The notes: generated from the sequence alone by a model not told the origin. A stretch of DNA of 13,285 bases from CAZEUZ01 sp964515805 (GCA_964515805.1 CAZEUZ010000066.1:1-13285); one strand, 5' to 3'; positions 1-9,413 are shown, counted from the stretch's first letter. A program made the numbers and translations.

Positions 1-939
1 CCAGCTCGGCGCATTTTTCCAGCCACCCTGGGCTTTCCAAAAGCGATGATAGCTATCAAGTGCTGATTGATGGCCACACCACGCTAAATACAGTGGTACC
101 CGAATGGCGTCATAGCCCATTTTAGCGCCCTGTTTGTCAGAGAATGAAAATACGCCTGCCTCATTGAGGTTAACCCAATCTGGCGGTACAGGAATATGAC
201 TTCTTTCAACCTGCACAATCATTTGCAAGCTATCCCGATACAATTTCTTCCATGTTTGTTGATTTCCATATCGGGCAAATAGAGGAAATGCAGGCAAAAT
301 ATAATAGGAAAAATTTAATGTCAGTTCGTTGTCATCAATAAAATGCATACTGCCAGGAAGGAGCGTTGTAAAACCACCAAAGTCGACAACTAAGTTATCG
401 GTTATGGCGGAGAGTATTTTTCTGCCTTCGTCTAAATAAGTTTGTTGCTGCCACTTTTCATAAGCTAACAGCAATGCCCAAGCAATCAGTATATCTCCAT
501 CGGTAGCGTTATTGTAATCAGTGACAGGAGGTGAAGCACCCGGTTGCCAGCGCCAAGCAAAAAGGGCATCATTTCGCTGCAAATTTTGCTTTGCCCAACG
601 CCAACTTAGGTCAAAAGTACGTTTGTCATCCATGTAGGCAGCAAATAGCATGGCTGTGCCCTGCCCTTCACTATGAGAAATTTTATGATAAGAATCGATC
701 AGGTTGCCTTCGGCAGTGACAAACTGTGATTTGTACTCTGGCCACATGTCTTTGAACAGCATGGCTGCAATTTGACGTGATTGATTGGCGGATGATGACG
801 ATGGCATGGACGTTTGTGCAGTGCAGCTAAACATTACAAGGGTGGTAAATATTGAGCAAAGCTTTGACAACGAGAATAAAAAATTTACCTTTTGCACTAT
901 GATAGCTATGATTTTTCTATAGAAGATAACAACTTGCAT
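1..939 (-). CDS. bcsZ: BcsZ, GH8 family endo-beta-1,4-glucanase (partial, 3' end missing)
   Basis: Partial gene, translated by hand from the minus strand: ATG at 939-937, open for 313 codons to the left edge. BcsZ hydrolyses beta-1,4-glucan in the periplasm and helps normal cellulose export. Family GH8 features seen: SEGQG at residues 90-94, with E91 matching the proton donor; ATDGD at 145-149; and YDAIRVPLY at 276-284, with D277 matching the catalytic base of E. coli BcsZ. E. coli BcsZ is 368 residues, so a C-terminal part is lost off the window. The N-terminus is hydrophobic (about 20-38), then C39 and a Ser-rich stretch (47-50), so it could be a lipoprotein, although the lipobox is poor. 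A GTG at codon 15 is an alternative start; neither start has a clear Shine-Dalgarno. It begins 10 bases after the barrel gene, so it is co-transcribed. In E. coli bcsZ sits between bcsB and bcsC; here it follows both BcsC halves. Confidence 0.93.
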   Translation of the reverse strand, partial: MQVVIFYRKIIAIIVQKVNFLFSLSKLCSIFTTLVMFSCTAQTSMPSSSSANQSRQIAAMLFKDMWPEYKSQFVTAEGNLIDSYHKISHSEGQGTAMLFAAYMDDKRTFDLSWRWAKQNLQRNDALFAWRWQPGASPPVTDYNNATDGDILIAWALLLAYEKWQQQTYLDEGRKILSAITDNLVVDFGGFTTLLPGSMHFIDDNELTLNFSYYILPAFPLFARYGNQQTWKKLYRDSLQMIVQVERSHIPVPPDWVNLNEAGVFSFSDKQGAKMGYDAIRVPLYLAWCGHQSALDSYHRFWKAQGGWKNAPSW

Positions 940-949
940 TGTCAATTTA

Positions 950-2341
950 TCAATCTCTACCAAAAAGATATTCCACACCTAAGAAAAATACCGTTTCTTT
1001 GTAGTCTTTCGTGTTGCTAAATGCGAGTTGAGCTTTTGCTTCGAGTTGCCGCGACAACTGATAGTTAACCCCTACCCCTCCGGTACTGCCAAATTGACGT
1101 ACTGTGTTTTCATCAAAAGAAGTGGGCTGTTCTGTTTCTGTGGTTTCTAGCAGACGTTGTCTCGCGGGATCAGAAGGATAAAAATCAGCACCTTCTTCGT
1201 AGAAATACTGTAAGCCTATTCCCAAATCCAGCTTTACAGTTAATTTGTCTTGGATGTAGATAAGACTCATTGGAACTGATGCACTGACAAACGTCCTAGG
1301 ACTGAAATACCCTCCGTGTCCAAAGGTAAAATAACGCTGGTTTTCACTGAATCTAAATGCTGTAACATTAAAACCCGATGAAAATTGCAGGCTTTCCCCT
1401 TGATAAGGATAAAAATAGACGCCCGTACTGATTTGTTGGAAGTCATTGTCATCGACATTTTTCCCTTCGTAAACGGCTAAGATAAGATCGATATAAGTGC
1501 CGAATGTACCAGCATCATAGCCAAAAGAGACATTACCTCCTTTTCTGACGATGCCGCCCCACTCGAATCCAGTGATTGGGTCTTCGATGCCGGCATAAGA
1601 GAGCAAACTGTCTTTAACAGGTTCTATATGTGCGCCCAGCTTGAAATTAAAGCCGCTATTAAATGAATGATTATAACTTATTGCACCTGTGATATTCGTA
1701 ATATCAAAGCCCAGCGGCGTAGTGCCGATTTTGAAGGCGAAGCCATTGCTTTCGTAGCCAACAGCTAACTCAGTGCCCAATGCATCTTTGGAGGCGTCAT
1801 CAATTGGCCGCTCCTCTGCATCAACTAGGGCAAATGTGCCATAATAACGGTTAGTAAATTCACTCGAGGTCAGTTCACCTGAAGAGAGAAATACGGACGC
1901 TATATCAATATCAATTCTGCCGTTACCGGTGTTGAAATTAAAATTAACAGGCACCCGGCTTTCAAACAGTCTGTCCAACCCACTTTCACCATCGCGATTT
2001 CTAAGATTGATGCCAGTATTAAAAGAATGCATGGACGCCTTGCGCAACTGCCAAAGCTCGTCGCTCTCTGCCACCGATAGATTGCCGGATAGTTGTGGAA
2101 TATCCTCTAGTTCTGGGGTAGCCGTGGTAGTTTTACCTTCTATTTTTATCGTCCTCAATTTTTTACGGAATATTTCAGCGGGTTCAGGTCCTTTTGCGGA
2201 CAGCATATAGATACTGAAAAGATTATCACTATCATCATGTAGTCCCTGCCTGTTTTTATCGGACGGGCCAGAAAACACACTAGGCGCAAATACCAAAGGA
2301 CATACCGCAACGCTGATCATCCAGTTTTTTATTTTTCGCAT
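950..2341 (-). CDS. Outer-membrane beta-barrel cellulose export protein, equivalent to the BcsC C-terminal domain
   Basis: 463 residues matching only the C-terminal porin domain of BcsC, the outer-membrane exit pore for cellulose. Residues 1-24 look like a Sec signal peptide (MRKIK, hydrophobic core, then VFSG). A region of about 70 residues follows with no recognisable domain, then the barrel. Segments recalled as shared with the E. coli BcsC barrel are IGTTPLGFDI (205-214; E. coli IGTTPMGFNV), GKNVDDN (293-299; E. coli GKNVEDN) and GGYFSPR (343-349; E. coli GGYYSPQ). RDGESGL (116-122) marks the barrel start. Alternating hydrophobic strands run to the end. The chain ends YLFGRD, so the last residue is not the usual aromatic. 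No TPR repeat is present; those are in the gene just upstream, 56 bases away. The start has only a weak AAGGGA about 12 bases before ATG. It is probably the barrel partner of the upstream TPR protein, as AlgE is to AlgK. Confidence 0.9.
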   Translation of the reverse strand: MRKIKNWMISVAVCPLVFAPSVFSGPSDKNRQGLHDDSDNLFSIYMLSAKGPEPAEIFRKKLRTIKIEGKTTTATPELEDIPQLSGNLSVAESDELWQLRKASMHSFNTGINLRNRDGESGLDRLFESRVPVNFNFNTGNGRIDIDIASVFLSSGELTSSEFTNRYYGTFALVDAEERPIDDASKDALGTELAVGYESNGFAFKIGTTPLGFDITNITGAISYNHSFNSGFNFKLGAHIEPVKDSLLSYAGIEDPITGFEWGGIVRKGGNVSFGYDAGTFGTYIDLILAVYEGKNVDDNDFQQISTGVYFYPYQGESLQFSSGFNVTAFRFSENQRYFTFGHGGYFSPRTFVSASVPMSLIYIQDKLTVKLDLGIGLQYFYEEGADFYPSDPARQRLLETTETEQPTSFDENTVRQFGSTGGVGVNYQLSRQLEAKAQLAFSNTKDYKETVFFLGVEYLFGRD

Positions 2342-2397
2342 AACTTACTTTGTTCCCTTTTCATGTTAATTCTGCACGAATACACCATTTTAGGCCA

Positions 2398-4926
2398 TCA
2401 CTGTTTAGACGATTGCTGTCTAAGCAGACGCGCATAGGCCATTGATTCAATAGCCGTTTTACTGTCTCCTGCCGCCCGTGCGACTCTCGATAATAATTCA
2501 TAGATATCTGGTTCATCAGGCAGCTGTTCAATGGCGCTGTCAAGCACTTCCCTAGCGATAGCCAAGTCCTCTGCCTGCAGAGCCACTCCCACGGCACCCT
2601 TAATTGCCCACAAATCAGTGGGCTCAACGCTAATGGCTTCCATATAGTGCTGTATCGAAGCGTCGAGATTGTCTTGCAGTTGATTTAGCCGACCCAACAT
2701 ACGCAAAGCTTGCACATTGCTAGAGTCTATTGAGAGCGCGGAGTTTAAGTCGGTTTGTGCTTGAGAATAGGCTTGACTCTCTATAGCGGAAGCGCTGCGA
2801 GCTAACAATAACTGTAATTTAACTGCCGAGAGCTGTGTACGCTGACTGGCATTTAGTCTTTTTTCATTGATCAAGGTTGCAATAATTGTATCCGACAAGT
2901 CAAACTCACCCCATTGGTTCAGATAACCGACAAATGCCAGTCGTGCATTTATGCTAGGTGCCGATCTTTGGCTGGTCGTCTCTCGTATAATTGCAATTGC
3001 CGGTCGGCGCAATTTAAGCTCGTGCAATGCGGAGACAATTAAAAGAGCCGCACTGTCGACTTCTGGTGAGGACTTGTAGAGACTCATCAGTGCTTCCTCT
3101 GCAGCACCTTCGCCTTTGAACTTCGCTTGCTGTATTGCACTGTCGATGTCTTGTCTAAATTCCGCGGCAAGTCTTAATCGAGTCACTTCTTCTGTCTCGT
3201 CGGATCGCGGTATTATAGCCAATGTATTTACCACACTGTCCCAATCTTCGATGGTGGAGTAAAACAATGCCAGAGCATAAGATCCATTGACTCTATTATC
3301 GCCAAGTACACTAATGCCGCTGGCAATACGTTTAGCTTTGTCAGGCTGATTGAGTGAAAATAGCAGACGCGCGTAGTCGAGTCTTATCCAGATATCATTC
3401 GGATCGATGGACAGTGCGCGCTCAAAAGAGGCAATCGCCCGGTTCATCTCTGAACGTTGACGCTGGAGTGACGCGACAACCCAGTATAATGTCAACTTCA
3501 GCTGCTTACTGGAAGCTGGGTCATTGCGCTTATTTTGATATCGTGTGTGTAACCTCTCCAGTTGGACATAATCTTCCAAGCTAAGAGCGATTTTTAGCAG
3601 TGGAATAATCGCTCTTTCTTCATTGGGATAGTCACGCAAGATTTGTTCGTAGTTTCGTGTCGCCTTTGAAAATTCTTTTGCTCGGAAGTAAACGAGAGAT
3701 CGTTGCAAAGCAACTTCTCGTTGTTCAGCGGCAGACGTCGTTTTTAAACGGTTCAGATAAGTTAAGGCTGCATCCGGGTTATCTCGGTAGTTTGGTTGGT
3801 TTATCTTTCCGATCGATGACCAGAATTGGGCGCTGGAAATAGCACTCTGGTATTTGGATCTAAGTGACGCATCTTTTTTCAGTGCTCGATTGTAAAAACT
3901 AAGCGCAGAAGTATGTAGCCCCCTTCGCTGTTCTATAAGGGCCAGACCAGCCAAAGCCTCTGCATTATCCTCAGTCGTTTCCGTCGCCTGTTGAAATAAT
4001 TTTTTAGCTTTTTGCAGTTGATTGTTGTTCAACGACTCAAAACCGTAGTGCAATAACCCCTCGTAGGATGAAGGATCGAAGGGTGATGAAAGAGATTGTA
4101 GCCGATCTATTACCTCTTTATCTTGTGGATGCTGTACAAGATAGTATTCGAAATACGTTTCATCCTCAGATGAGGCATCCAGCCAAAGCAAAGCATCGCG
4201 GTACTTGTCCATGGCTGTGCTGTTATAGTCAGGTTTCCCAGCCAGGGACCGAAGTATATCCAGACCGCGACGGCGAGTCGCTTCGTCATAGGTTAGCACT
4301 TGCGCCAAGGTAAATACTATTTCGTTATTTTCCGGGTTGTTTACCCGCATGCCTTCCAAGCCACTTATCGCTTCTCCCCGGCGGCTTTGAATAGAAGACA
4401 TAGTATGGTAGTACTCCAGCGATAATAGGCCTGGATTCTCCTTGTCGGCAAATAGAACATCGTATGCTTTCAGTGCTTGCTCAGATTTGCCGGCGGCCTG
4501 CAGTTGCCTTGCTTCTTCAAGGCGGCTCTGATCAAACGTATTGTTTTTAATTTGCTTGCCGAGTTGAGTAACATAGGCCGAACGGGGGTCCGTTCCCGCC
4601 ATTTGCCTCAGTATTTTGTTTGCCTGTTTGATACTGTTTTCTTTTACGTGACTCAGACCTATGGCATACATAGCGCGTAGATTGCTGGGTTCGCTACTGA
4701 GAATTCGTTGCAACGCATTTCTGGCTAGATCACCCCGTTTTCGATATTGCCAAAAATTGGCTTGTTCAAAGAGAATATCCGTCGCCTTGGGCTCTCTGGT
4801 GGCATTGGTCGTAACCGGTGATAGTAGCGCGTCTGATTCTGATTCAGCATAGGTAGTGACACATTGAAGGCTAATATTTAATACCGCAACGGTAATAGCA
4901 ATTTGTCTATAACTTATTTTCATCAT
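2398..4926 (-). CDS. Periplasmic TPR protein equivalent to the BcsC N-terminal scaffold (no barrel)
   Basis: 842 residues. Residues 1-27 form a probable Sec signal peptide (MMKISYRQIA, hydrophobic core, cleavage near TYA/ES). The rest is helical TPR repeats, clear at about 55-110, 290-355, 405-435, 475-530 and 700-830. EYYHTMSSIQSRRGEAI (171-187) closely matches an N-terminal segment of E. coli BcsC containing RRGEAI, so this is the BcsC scaffold rather than a generic TPR protein. E. coli BcsC is 1157 residues with a C-terminal barrel; this protein stops cleanly after its last TPR (ending RQQSSKQ), and the barrel is the next gene. It presumably bridges BcsB to the outer-membrane pore and peptidoglycan, as BcsC and AlgK do. 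Start: tandem ATGATG at 4926-4921 without a strong Shine-Dalgarno, 36 bases after the BcsAB stop. A lipid-anchor cysteine like that of AlgK is not evident; C22 lies inside the signal region without a good lipobox. Confidence 0.9.
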   Translation of the reverse strand: MMKISYRQIAITVAVLNISLQCVTTYAESESDALLSPVTTNATREPKATDILFEQANFWQYRKRGDLARNALQRILSSEPSNLRAMYAIGLSHVKENSIKQANKILRQMAGTDPRSAYVTQLGKQIKNNTFDQSRLEEARQLQAAGKSEQALKAYDVLFADKENPGLLSLEYYHTMSSIQSRRGEAISGLEGMRVNNPENNEIVFTLAQVLTYDEATRRRGLDILRSLAGKPDYNSTAMDKYRDALLWLDASSEDETYFEYYLVQHPQDKEVIDRLQSLSSPFDPSSYEGLLHYGFESLNNNQLQKAKKLFQQATETTEDNAEALAGLALIEQRRGLHTSALSFYNRALKKDASLRSKYQSAISSAQFWSSIGKINQPNYRDNPDAALTYLNRLKTTSAAEQREVALQRSLVYFRAKEFSKATRNYEQILRDYPNEERAIIPLLKIALSLEDYVQLERLHTRYQNKRNDPASSKQLKLTLYWVVASLQRQRSEMNRAIASFERALSIDPNDIWIRLDYARLLFSLNQPDKAKRIASGISVLGDNRVNGSYALALFYSTIEDWDSVVNTLAIIPRSDETEEVTRLRLAAEFRQDIDSAIQQAKFKGEGAAEEALMSLYKSSPEVDSAALLIVSALHELKLRRPAIAIIRETTSQRSAPSINARLAFVGYLNQWGEFDLSDTIIATLINEKRLNASQRTQLSAVKLQLLLARSASAIESQAYSQAQTDLNSALSIDSSNVQALRMLGRLNQLQDNLDASIQHYMEAISVEPTDLWAIKGAVGVALQAEDLAIAREVLDSAIEQLPDEPDIYELLSRVARAAGDSKTAIESMAYARLLRQQSSKQ

Positions 4927-4962
4927 CCCATTGCCGACAGCACCATACTATTTATTAACCGT

Positions 4963-7900
4963 TTATCTGACGACAGGGCTTAGCGAGGAATCAAAGGGTT
5001 TTCTCTCGTTGACCAGCCTTTCAGCACGTCTTTTTGCAAGAATAAACGCCGATAACGCTAATACGAATACACCACCGATTAGCAGCAGAGGGATTAGCCA
5101 GACATTACTCAAAATATACCACTGAATCTTGACATGCCAGGGGAGATAGCCCACAAAATAGGGTTCCGAAGTAGCAAAGCTCAGTACTTCCTGTTCATTA
5201 ACAACAAAAAAATCCCCTTTAATTGAGGCGCTTTTCTCTGCGGACTTCAATGCATTTGCCAAATCGACCAAGCCCTGGGATTTATTAGCTATCAACCCCA
5301 CCACTGTTTTTTGAGGATTGAAGGGCGACTGATGGCTATAAAAGGCAGATATCGTGTTCGATCTCGGCACAACAACACGGTCTGGAACGTACTTCTCTTC
5401 GCTAAACAAATTTTTAAATTTGTACCTGAATTGTGAAAGCGGTGACTGATGAGCAATGGAAAGATAAGACTGATCGAACTTGATAGGGGATACTTCTGAC
5501 AAGCGTTGCAGTAGGGGTTGGTTGTCAAAACTGCCTAAAAGAAGCAAGTCATGATTAGGGAAGTCATCAACCTGCTGGGCGTCGATTACTTTGATGCCTA
5601 GCGCTGGATATTCGGTTTTACTGCCGATGGTACCTACCAGTGTCAGCAAGGCTTGTAACGTCAATGGATCAAAACCTCCTTTCGGAGCGATGACCACCGT
5701 TTCACTCAAATCTGCCTTCCTCGAAAACGGCAGTCCGGACTGTGCTAGATAAGCCAAATTGGGCATTCTCGAGTAGCGATAAGCCGATGACAGGTCAATG
5801 CTAGAATCCGGATCGATAGCGACGCGTATATGCGTGGGTAATAAATGGTCGTTTTGTTCGCTGACTTTGGTTTTTAGGTCAAAGTAAAACTGGAGTTGAT
5901 TTTCACCGTAGATAAGATAAGGCGGAATGGTGAAGCGCCACGTGCTTTGTACAAAATCGCTGGCGCCAAAAGAAGACTTTCCAATATCATTTAAGGGAAT
6001 ACTGGCAATAAACTTATCGTTAATCAACGCATCCAAACGCGAATTCTCCAAATCAAACCATCGACTGCCAGGGTGTCTAAAATTGAGGTTTACAGGGACA
6101 CCTTTCGAGTTCCACAGGAAAATATCCGGCGCCATCTTAAAATTCACAGTCAATAGGCCAGGTGACAAGCCATAGCCTTCAAGAGACGCTGTCTCTTCTA
6201 TTTCTCCAAAGGTGGCGGGTCTGTTTGACGGTAACCAGGAAGGCGCATCGTAGTAGTCTCTCGGTTGCTGAATCGGTTCCGCCACATCAATGAAACTGCC
6301 ACTGACCAGAAGATTGCCCATACTGAGCGCCTTGGCCGCTGCCAACAATTCGATGTCATCTCGCCCCTTAATTAATAACAACTGACCGAGTGGGTCGCGA
6401 GGATTGGCGACAATCTCCAGAGAAGGACCTGCTATTTCAACATTCTCAAGGCCACTTAGTGTAGAGGTATTGGTTAGAAAGATAATGCCGTTGCCTGAAG
6501 GCAATTCGCTAAAGAGAATGGGAAAAGAGGCTCGCCTAAAGCTGGCCAAACTGCCCCAATAAGAGGCGACGATAGAAGCCGCTTCAACAGTGGTTTTCGT
6601 TGGCTGTCTGGAAAAGGAGAAAGGCAATACCAGCTCTGCATGATCTCTGCGGTCGAAAAAAGGGGCTGGCAGATTATTTAAATTCAGGGATAAAGGCAGG
6701 CGATTGACGTTTAGGGAAAGCGCACTGGAATTGCTAATTTGTACCCAAATACTTTTATTGGTTTCACGATTATCCACGTCTTGACCCAGTTTTTGAGCAA
6801 TAACTCTAAATTCCATAGAATTATCTTGCAGCATGACATAAGGTGAAATATCAAATTCAATTTCATCGATACCACTTTGTTCGGAATTTAAGATTACAGA
6901 ATGGACAATTTCTCCATTGATGACGACGGACAGTTGGCTGTTCTGAGGATCGAGTCCTGGGGATACGGATAAACGCAGCTTCATAGAAGCTGCTGAAACC
7001 ACTTCATCAGATCGAAGTGAGAAGGCGACAAATCGCGAACTATCACTCCCCTTCAGTAAGATGGGTTCGGTAACGCCAACGTCTTTCAGCTGAAGCATAT
7101 ATTCCCTAGTAGGGAGAGTGTCACCCGACAACTCAGTTTTTAAGTTATACAAATCTGATGCTATCGCCTGATTGGGCGATATGAGCATTGCGTACATGAT
7201 TAGAAAAAAGGCCAAACTACCAATTTGGGAGAGGGAGCCCAGTTTCCTCAGTGTTCTCGGTTCGGACTTGGATGAATTATCAATGCTGTTATCGGCACTA
7301 ACAGCATTTGATTCCCCCGCAACATTTTTGGCAGATCGCGAAAAAGGGGCTTTTAAACACCAACCGAGAAAATACATCATAGACTTGTTCATACTCCACC
7401 AAGAACTAATAAAGCCGTGCTCTTTTAGATTGTCCCAATTTATCCATGCATCTGCACGCCCAAACAGTGCTTTAATACGGTTGTTTAGCTGCTCTTTATC
7501 CTCCTGATTGGTGAAGAGAATGTGTAAAGACTCTTCATTCATACGTAACACCTCTCCCCGAAAATTTATGGAAGAATGAGAATAGGGCAAGTTGACATAA
7601 ATACTGCTTCCGTCGGATATACAGGGCTGCACTTGCTGGATATTGTCCGGCATTGAAAAACTTGCACCATTCAGAGACATATCCTTTAAATTTGCTTTGA
7701 AAGTATGGCCACTGTCCGTTTGCAATGTCACTTCCCGATTCATAGTTACTCTGTGATGGCGTCGTCGCTCTCCTTTCTCCAAGCCTACTGCCGTCGCCAA
7801 GGTTAGTATGCCAATGCTGATAGAAGCCCAAACAATATTTAATACTGTGCTCCATAAATCGTCACCTGTGACTCTGCCAGTAAATATATTAAATAACGCG

Positions 7901-9408
7901 TAGGCGACAGCAGTTATCATCAACAGCGTTGTCAGTAATTGCGGTACAATTATTTTCCAATCGAAGTAAGTATCATCGTTGGCACCTTGCTTATCCGTCA
8001 CATTAAATTTTCCAAGTTTTGGATTGATAAGTGTTAACAGCGTGGGGCCAAGCAAATGGAATGCCAGTGCTGTTTCATAGACCTCCGTCATAAATATTTG
8101 GCGAAACCGGGACTGCAAATAAAGTGAAGCCATTACTGCTACCACAATGTGTGGAAGCGCATAGGCGATTAGATCCTGAGGACTGGCGACGATAATACGC
8201 ACATCCAACAGTAAATAAGCGAGAGGTGCAGTCAACAATACGATTCTAGGCAGAGAAAATAGAAAATGCAGCATCGCATTGGCATAGCAAAAGCTTTGAG
8301 CAAAGGATAAACCGGGAGAAATAAAGGGATTTTCTGTCCTGAATATTTGCAGCATACCGCGTCCCCAACGCAAACGCTGCCCGATGTGCGCCCTGAGAGA
8401 TCCTGTCGCCAAGCCACTCGCTTGAGGTATCTTTAAGAATGCACTATTCCAACCTTTTTGATGTAACCTCAACGACGTATGCGCATCCTCGGTAACAGTT
8501 TCAGTGGCAAAGCCACCGACTTCGTAAATAGCGGTTCTTCTCAAAATCGCGCAAGATCCACAAAAGAAACTGGCATTCCAAAAATCATTACCATCTTGCA
8601 CCATACCGTAAAATAACAAACCTTCATTGGGACTTTCTTTTCCGGTATGTAAATTTTTTTCAAAGGGATCATCATTGTAAAAGTGATGAGGCGTCTGTAT
8701 TAAAGCGAGTTTTCGATCTCTAACAAACCAACCGACGGTCAGTTGCAGAAAACTTCTCGTCGGCACATGATCACAATCAAAAATAGTAATTAACTCACCC
8801 TTGGTATGGCGTAAAGCATTGTTTAAATTCCCTGCTTTAGCGCCTTTATTGTCGTTTCTGGTTAAATAACCGATGCCTTGTTTTGCGGCCATTTGCCGAA
8901 ACTCTTGCCGCCGTCCATCATCCAACAGATAAATATTAACTTTGTCACGAGGCCAATCGATGCTTTTAGCAGCGATAACAGTGACTTCTACAATATCCAG
9001 AGGCTCGTTATAAGTGGGAATATAGATATCAACCGTAGGCCATAGAGAGATGTCATCAGGCAAATTTTCTGGCTTGCGTTGCCGCATGGCAATATTTTGA
9101 ATGTAGCTCCCAGCCAAGATAATTAAAAAATAAATCTCAGCGGCGAACATGCCGCAACCCAAGATATATTCGAGGAGACTATTCTGAAAAGATAGGGTTT
9201 CAGTAATTCGCCAATAGAGGTAGCGGCCGCTAACGGCCACCACTAAGGCCGCAAATATGATTTTTTTCAACTCACTGTAACGCCGCATCAATACTAATGC
9301 CATCACAACAGCCGTGGCACCAAATAACATTTGAGCCTCAAGGGTAAGGGGCGTAGTCGTTATCAATGCAGTTAAGAATAGACCCAAAAGTAGTCCGAGA
9401 TAAACCAT
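4963..9408 (-). CDS. bcsAB: BcsA-BcsB fusion: cellulose synthase catalytic subunit joined to its periplasmic partner
   Basis: One 1481-residue reading frame. The BcsA part (about 1-690) has N-terminal membrane helices and a GT2 domain with DDG (163-165), DCD (211-213), FFCGS (281-285), TED (306-308; D308 catalytic base) and QRLRW (344-348). Further helices and the gating loop FNVTDK (468-473) follow. The PilZ domain has its c-di-GMP motifs RxxxR (549-553) and DxSxxG (576-581). All key residues of an active, c-di-GMP-controlled synthase are therefore present. A polar linker (about 690-725) leads to a basic patch and hydrophobic segment (about 728-747) ending AIA/S, which resembles a signal peptide inside the chain. 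The BcsB part follows (about 751-1481), with a C-terminal membrane helix at about 1429-1458 and a basic tail. Start: GGATGGA lies 5 bases before ATG. E. coli encodes BcsA and BcsB separately; Komagataeibacter AcsAB is a known fusion of similar length. No stop or frameshift lies at the junction. Confidence 0.96.
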   Translation of the reverse strand: MVYLGLLLGLFLTALITTTPLTLEAQMLFGATAVVMALVLMRRYSELKKIIFAALVVAVSGRYLYWRITETLSFQNSLLEYILGCGMFAAEIYFLIILAGSYIQNIAMRQRKPENLPDDISLWPTVDIYIPTYNEPLDIVEVTVIAAKSIDWPRDKVNIYLLDDGRRQEFRQMAAKQGIGYLTRNDNKGAKAGNLNNALRHTKGELITIFDCDHVPTRSFLQLTVGWFVRDRKLALIQTPHHFYNDDPFEKNLHTGKESPNEGLLFYGMVQDGNDFWNASFFCGSCAILRRTAIYEVGGFATETVTEDAHTSLRLHQKGWNSAFLKIPQASGLATGSLRAHIGQRLRWGRGMLQIFRTENPFISPGLSFAQSFCYANAMLHFLFSLPRIVLLTAPLAYLLLDVRIIVASPQDLIAYALPHIVVAVMASLYLQSRFRQIFMTEVYETALAFHLLGPTLLTLINPKLGKFNVTDKQGANDDTYFDWKIIVPQLLTTLLMITAVAYALFNIFTGRVTGDDLWSTVLNIVWASISIGILTLATAVGLEKGERRRHHRVTMNREVTLQTDSGHTFKANLKDMSLNGASFSMPDNIQQVQPCISDGSSIYVNLPYSHSSINFRGEVLRMNEESLHILFTNQEDKEQLNNRIKALFGRADAWINWDNLKEHGFISSWWSMNKSMMYFLGWCLKAPFSRSAKNVAGESNAVSADNSIDNSSKSEPRTLRKLGSLSQIGSLAFFLIMYAMLISPNQAIASDLYNLKTELSGDTLPTREYMLQLKDVGVTEPILLKGSDSSRFVAFSLRSDEVVSAASMKLRLSVSPGLDPQNSQLSVVINGEIVHSVILNSEQSGIDEIEFDISPYVMLQDNSMEFRVIAQKLGQDVDNRETNKSIWVQISNSSALSLNVNRLPLSLNLNNLPAPFFDRRDHAELVLPFSFSRQPTKTTVEAASIVASYWGSLASFRRASFPILFSELPSGNGIIFLTNTSTLSGLENVEIAGPSLEIVANPRDPLGQLLLIKGRDDIELLAAAKALSMGNLLVSGSFIDVAEPIQQPRDYYDAPSWLPSNRPATFGEIEETASLEGYGLSPGLLTVNFKMAPDIFLWNSKGVPVNLNFRHPGSRWFDLENSRLDALINDKFIASIPLNDIGKSSFGASDFVQSTWRFTIPPYLIYGENQLQFYFDLKTKVSEQNDHLLPTHIRVAIDPDSSIDLSSAYRYSRMPNLAYLAQSGLPFSRKADLSETVVIAPKGGFDPLTLQALLTLVGTIGSKTEYPALGIKVIDAQQVDDFPNHDLLLLGSFDNQPLLQRLSEVSPIKFDQSYLSIAHQSPLSQFRYKFKNLFSEEKYVPDRVVVPRSNTISAFYSHQSPFNPQKTVVGLIANKSQGLVDLANALKSAEKSASIKGDFFVVNEQEVLSFATSEPYFVGYLPWHVKIQWYILSNVWLIPLLLIGGVFVLALSAFILAKRRAERLVNERKPFDSSLSPVVR

Positions 9409-9413
9409 TGTGT

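Noticed and set aside
531..719. 62-codon plus-strand open frame near the left edge
   Set aside because: Antisense to bcsZ, whose frame is open across the whole edge region and contains GH8 catalytic motifs.
1929..2210. 93-codon plus-strand open frame
   Set aside because: Antisense shadow of the N-terminal part of the barrel gene; low-complexity and without a convincing start.
2342..2397. Possibility that the BcsC split is a simple frameshift
   Set aside because: The downstream gene starts with a basic N-terminus and hydrophobic signal peptide not expected inside a continuous BcsC, and 56 non-coding bases separate the two.
7172..7507. 111-codon plus-strand open frame
   Set aside because: Opposite the BcsA-BcsB linker region of the fusion gene; no recognisable domain and no neighbour on that strand.
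7535..7855. 106-codon minus-strand open frame
   Set aside because: An alternate frame inside the PilZ and membrane part of bcsAB, which shows clear conserved motifs in its own frame.
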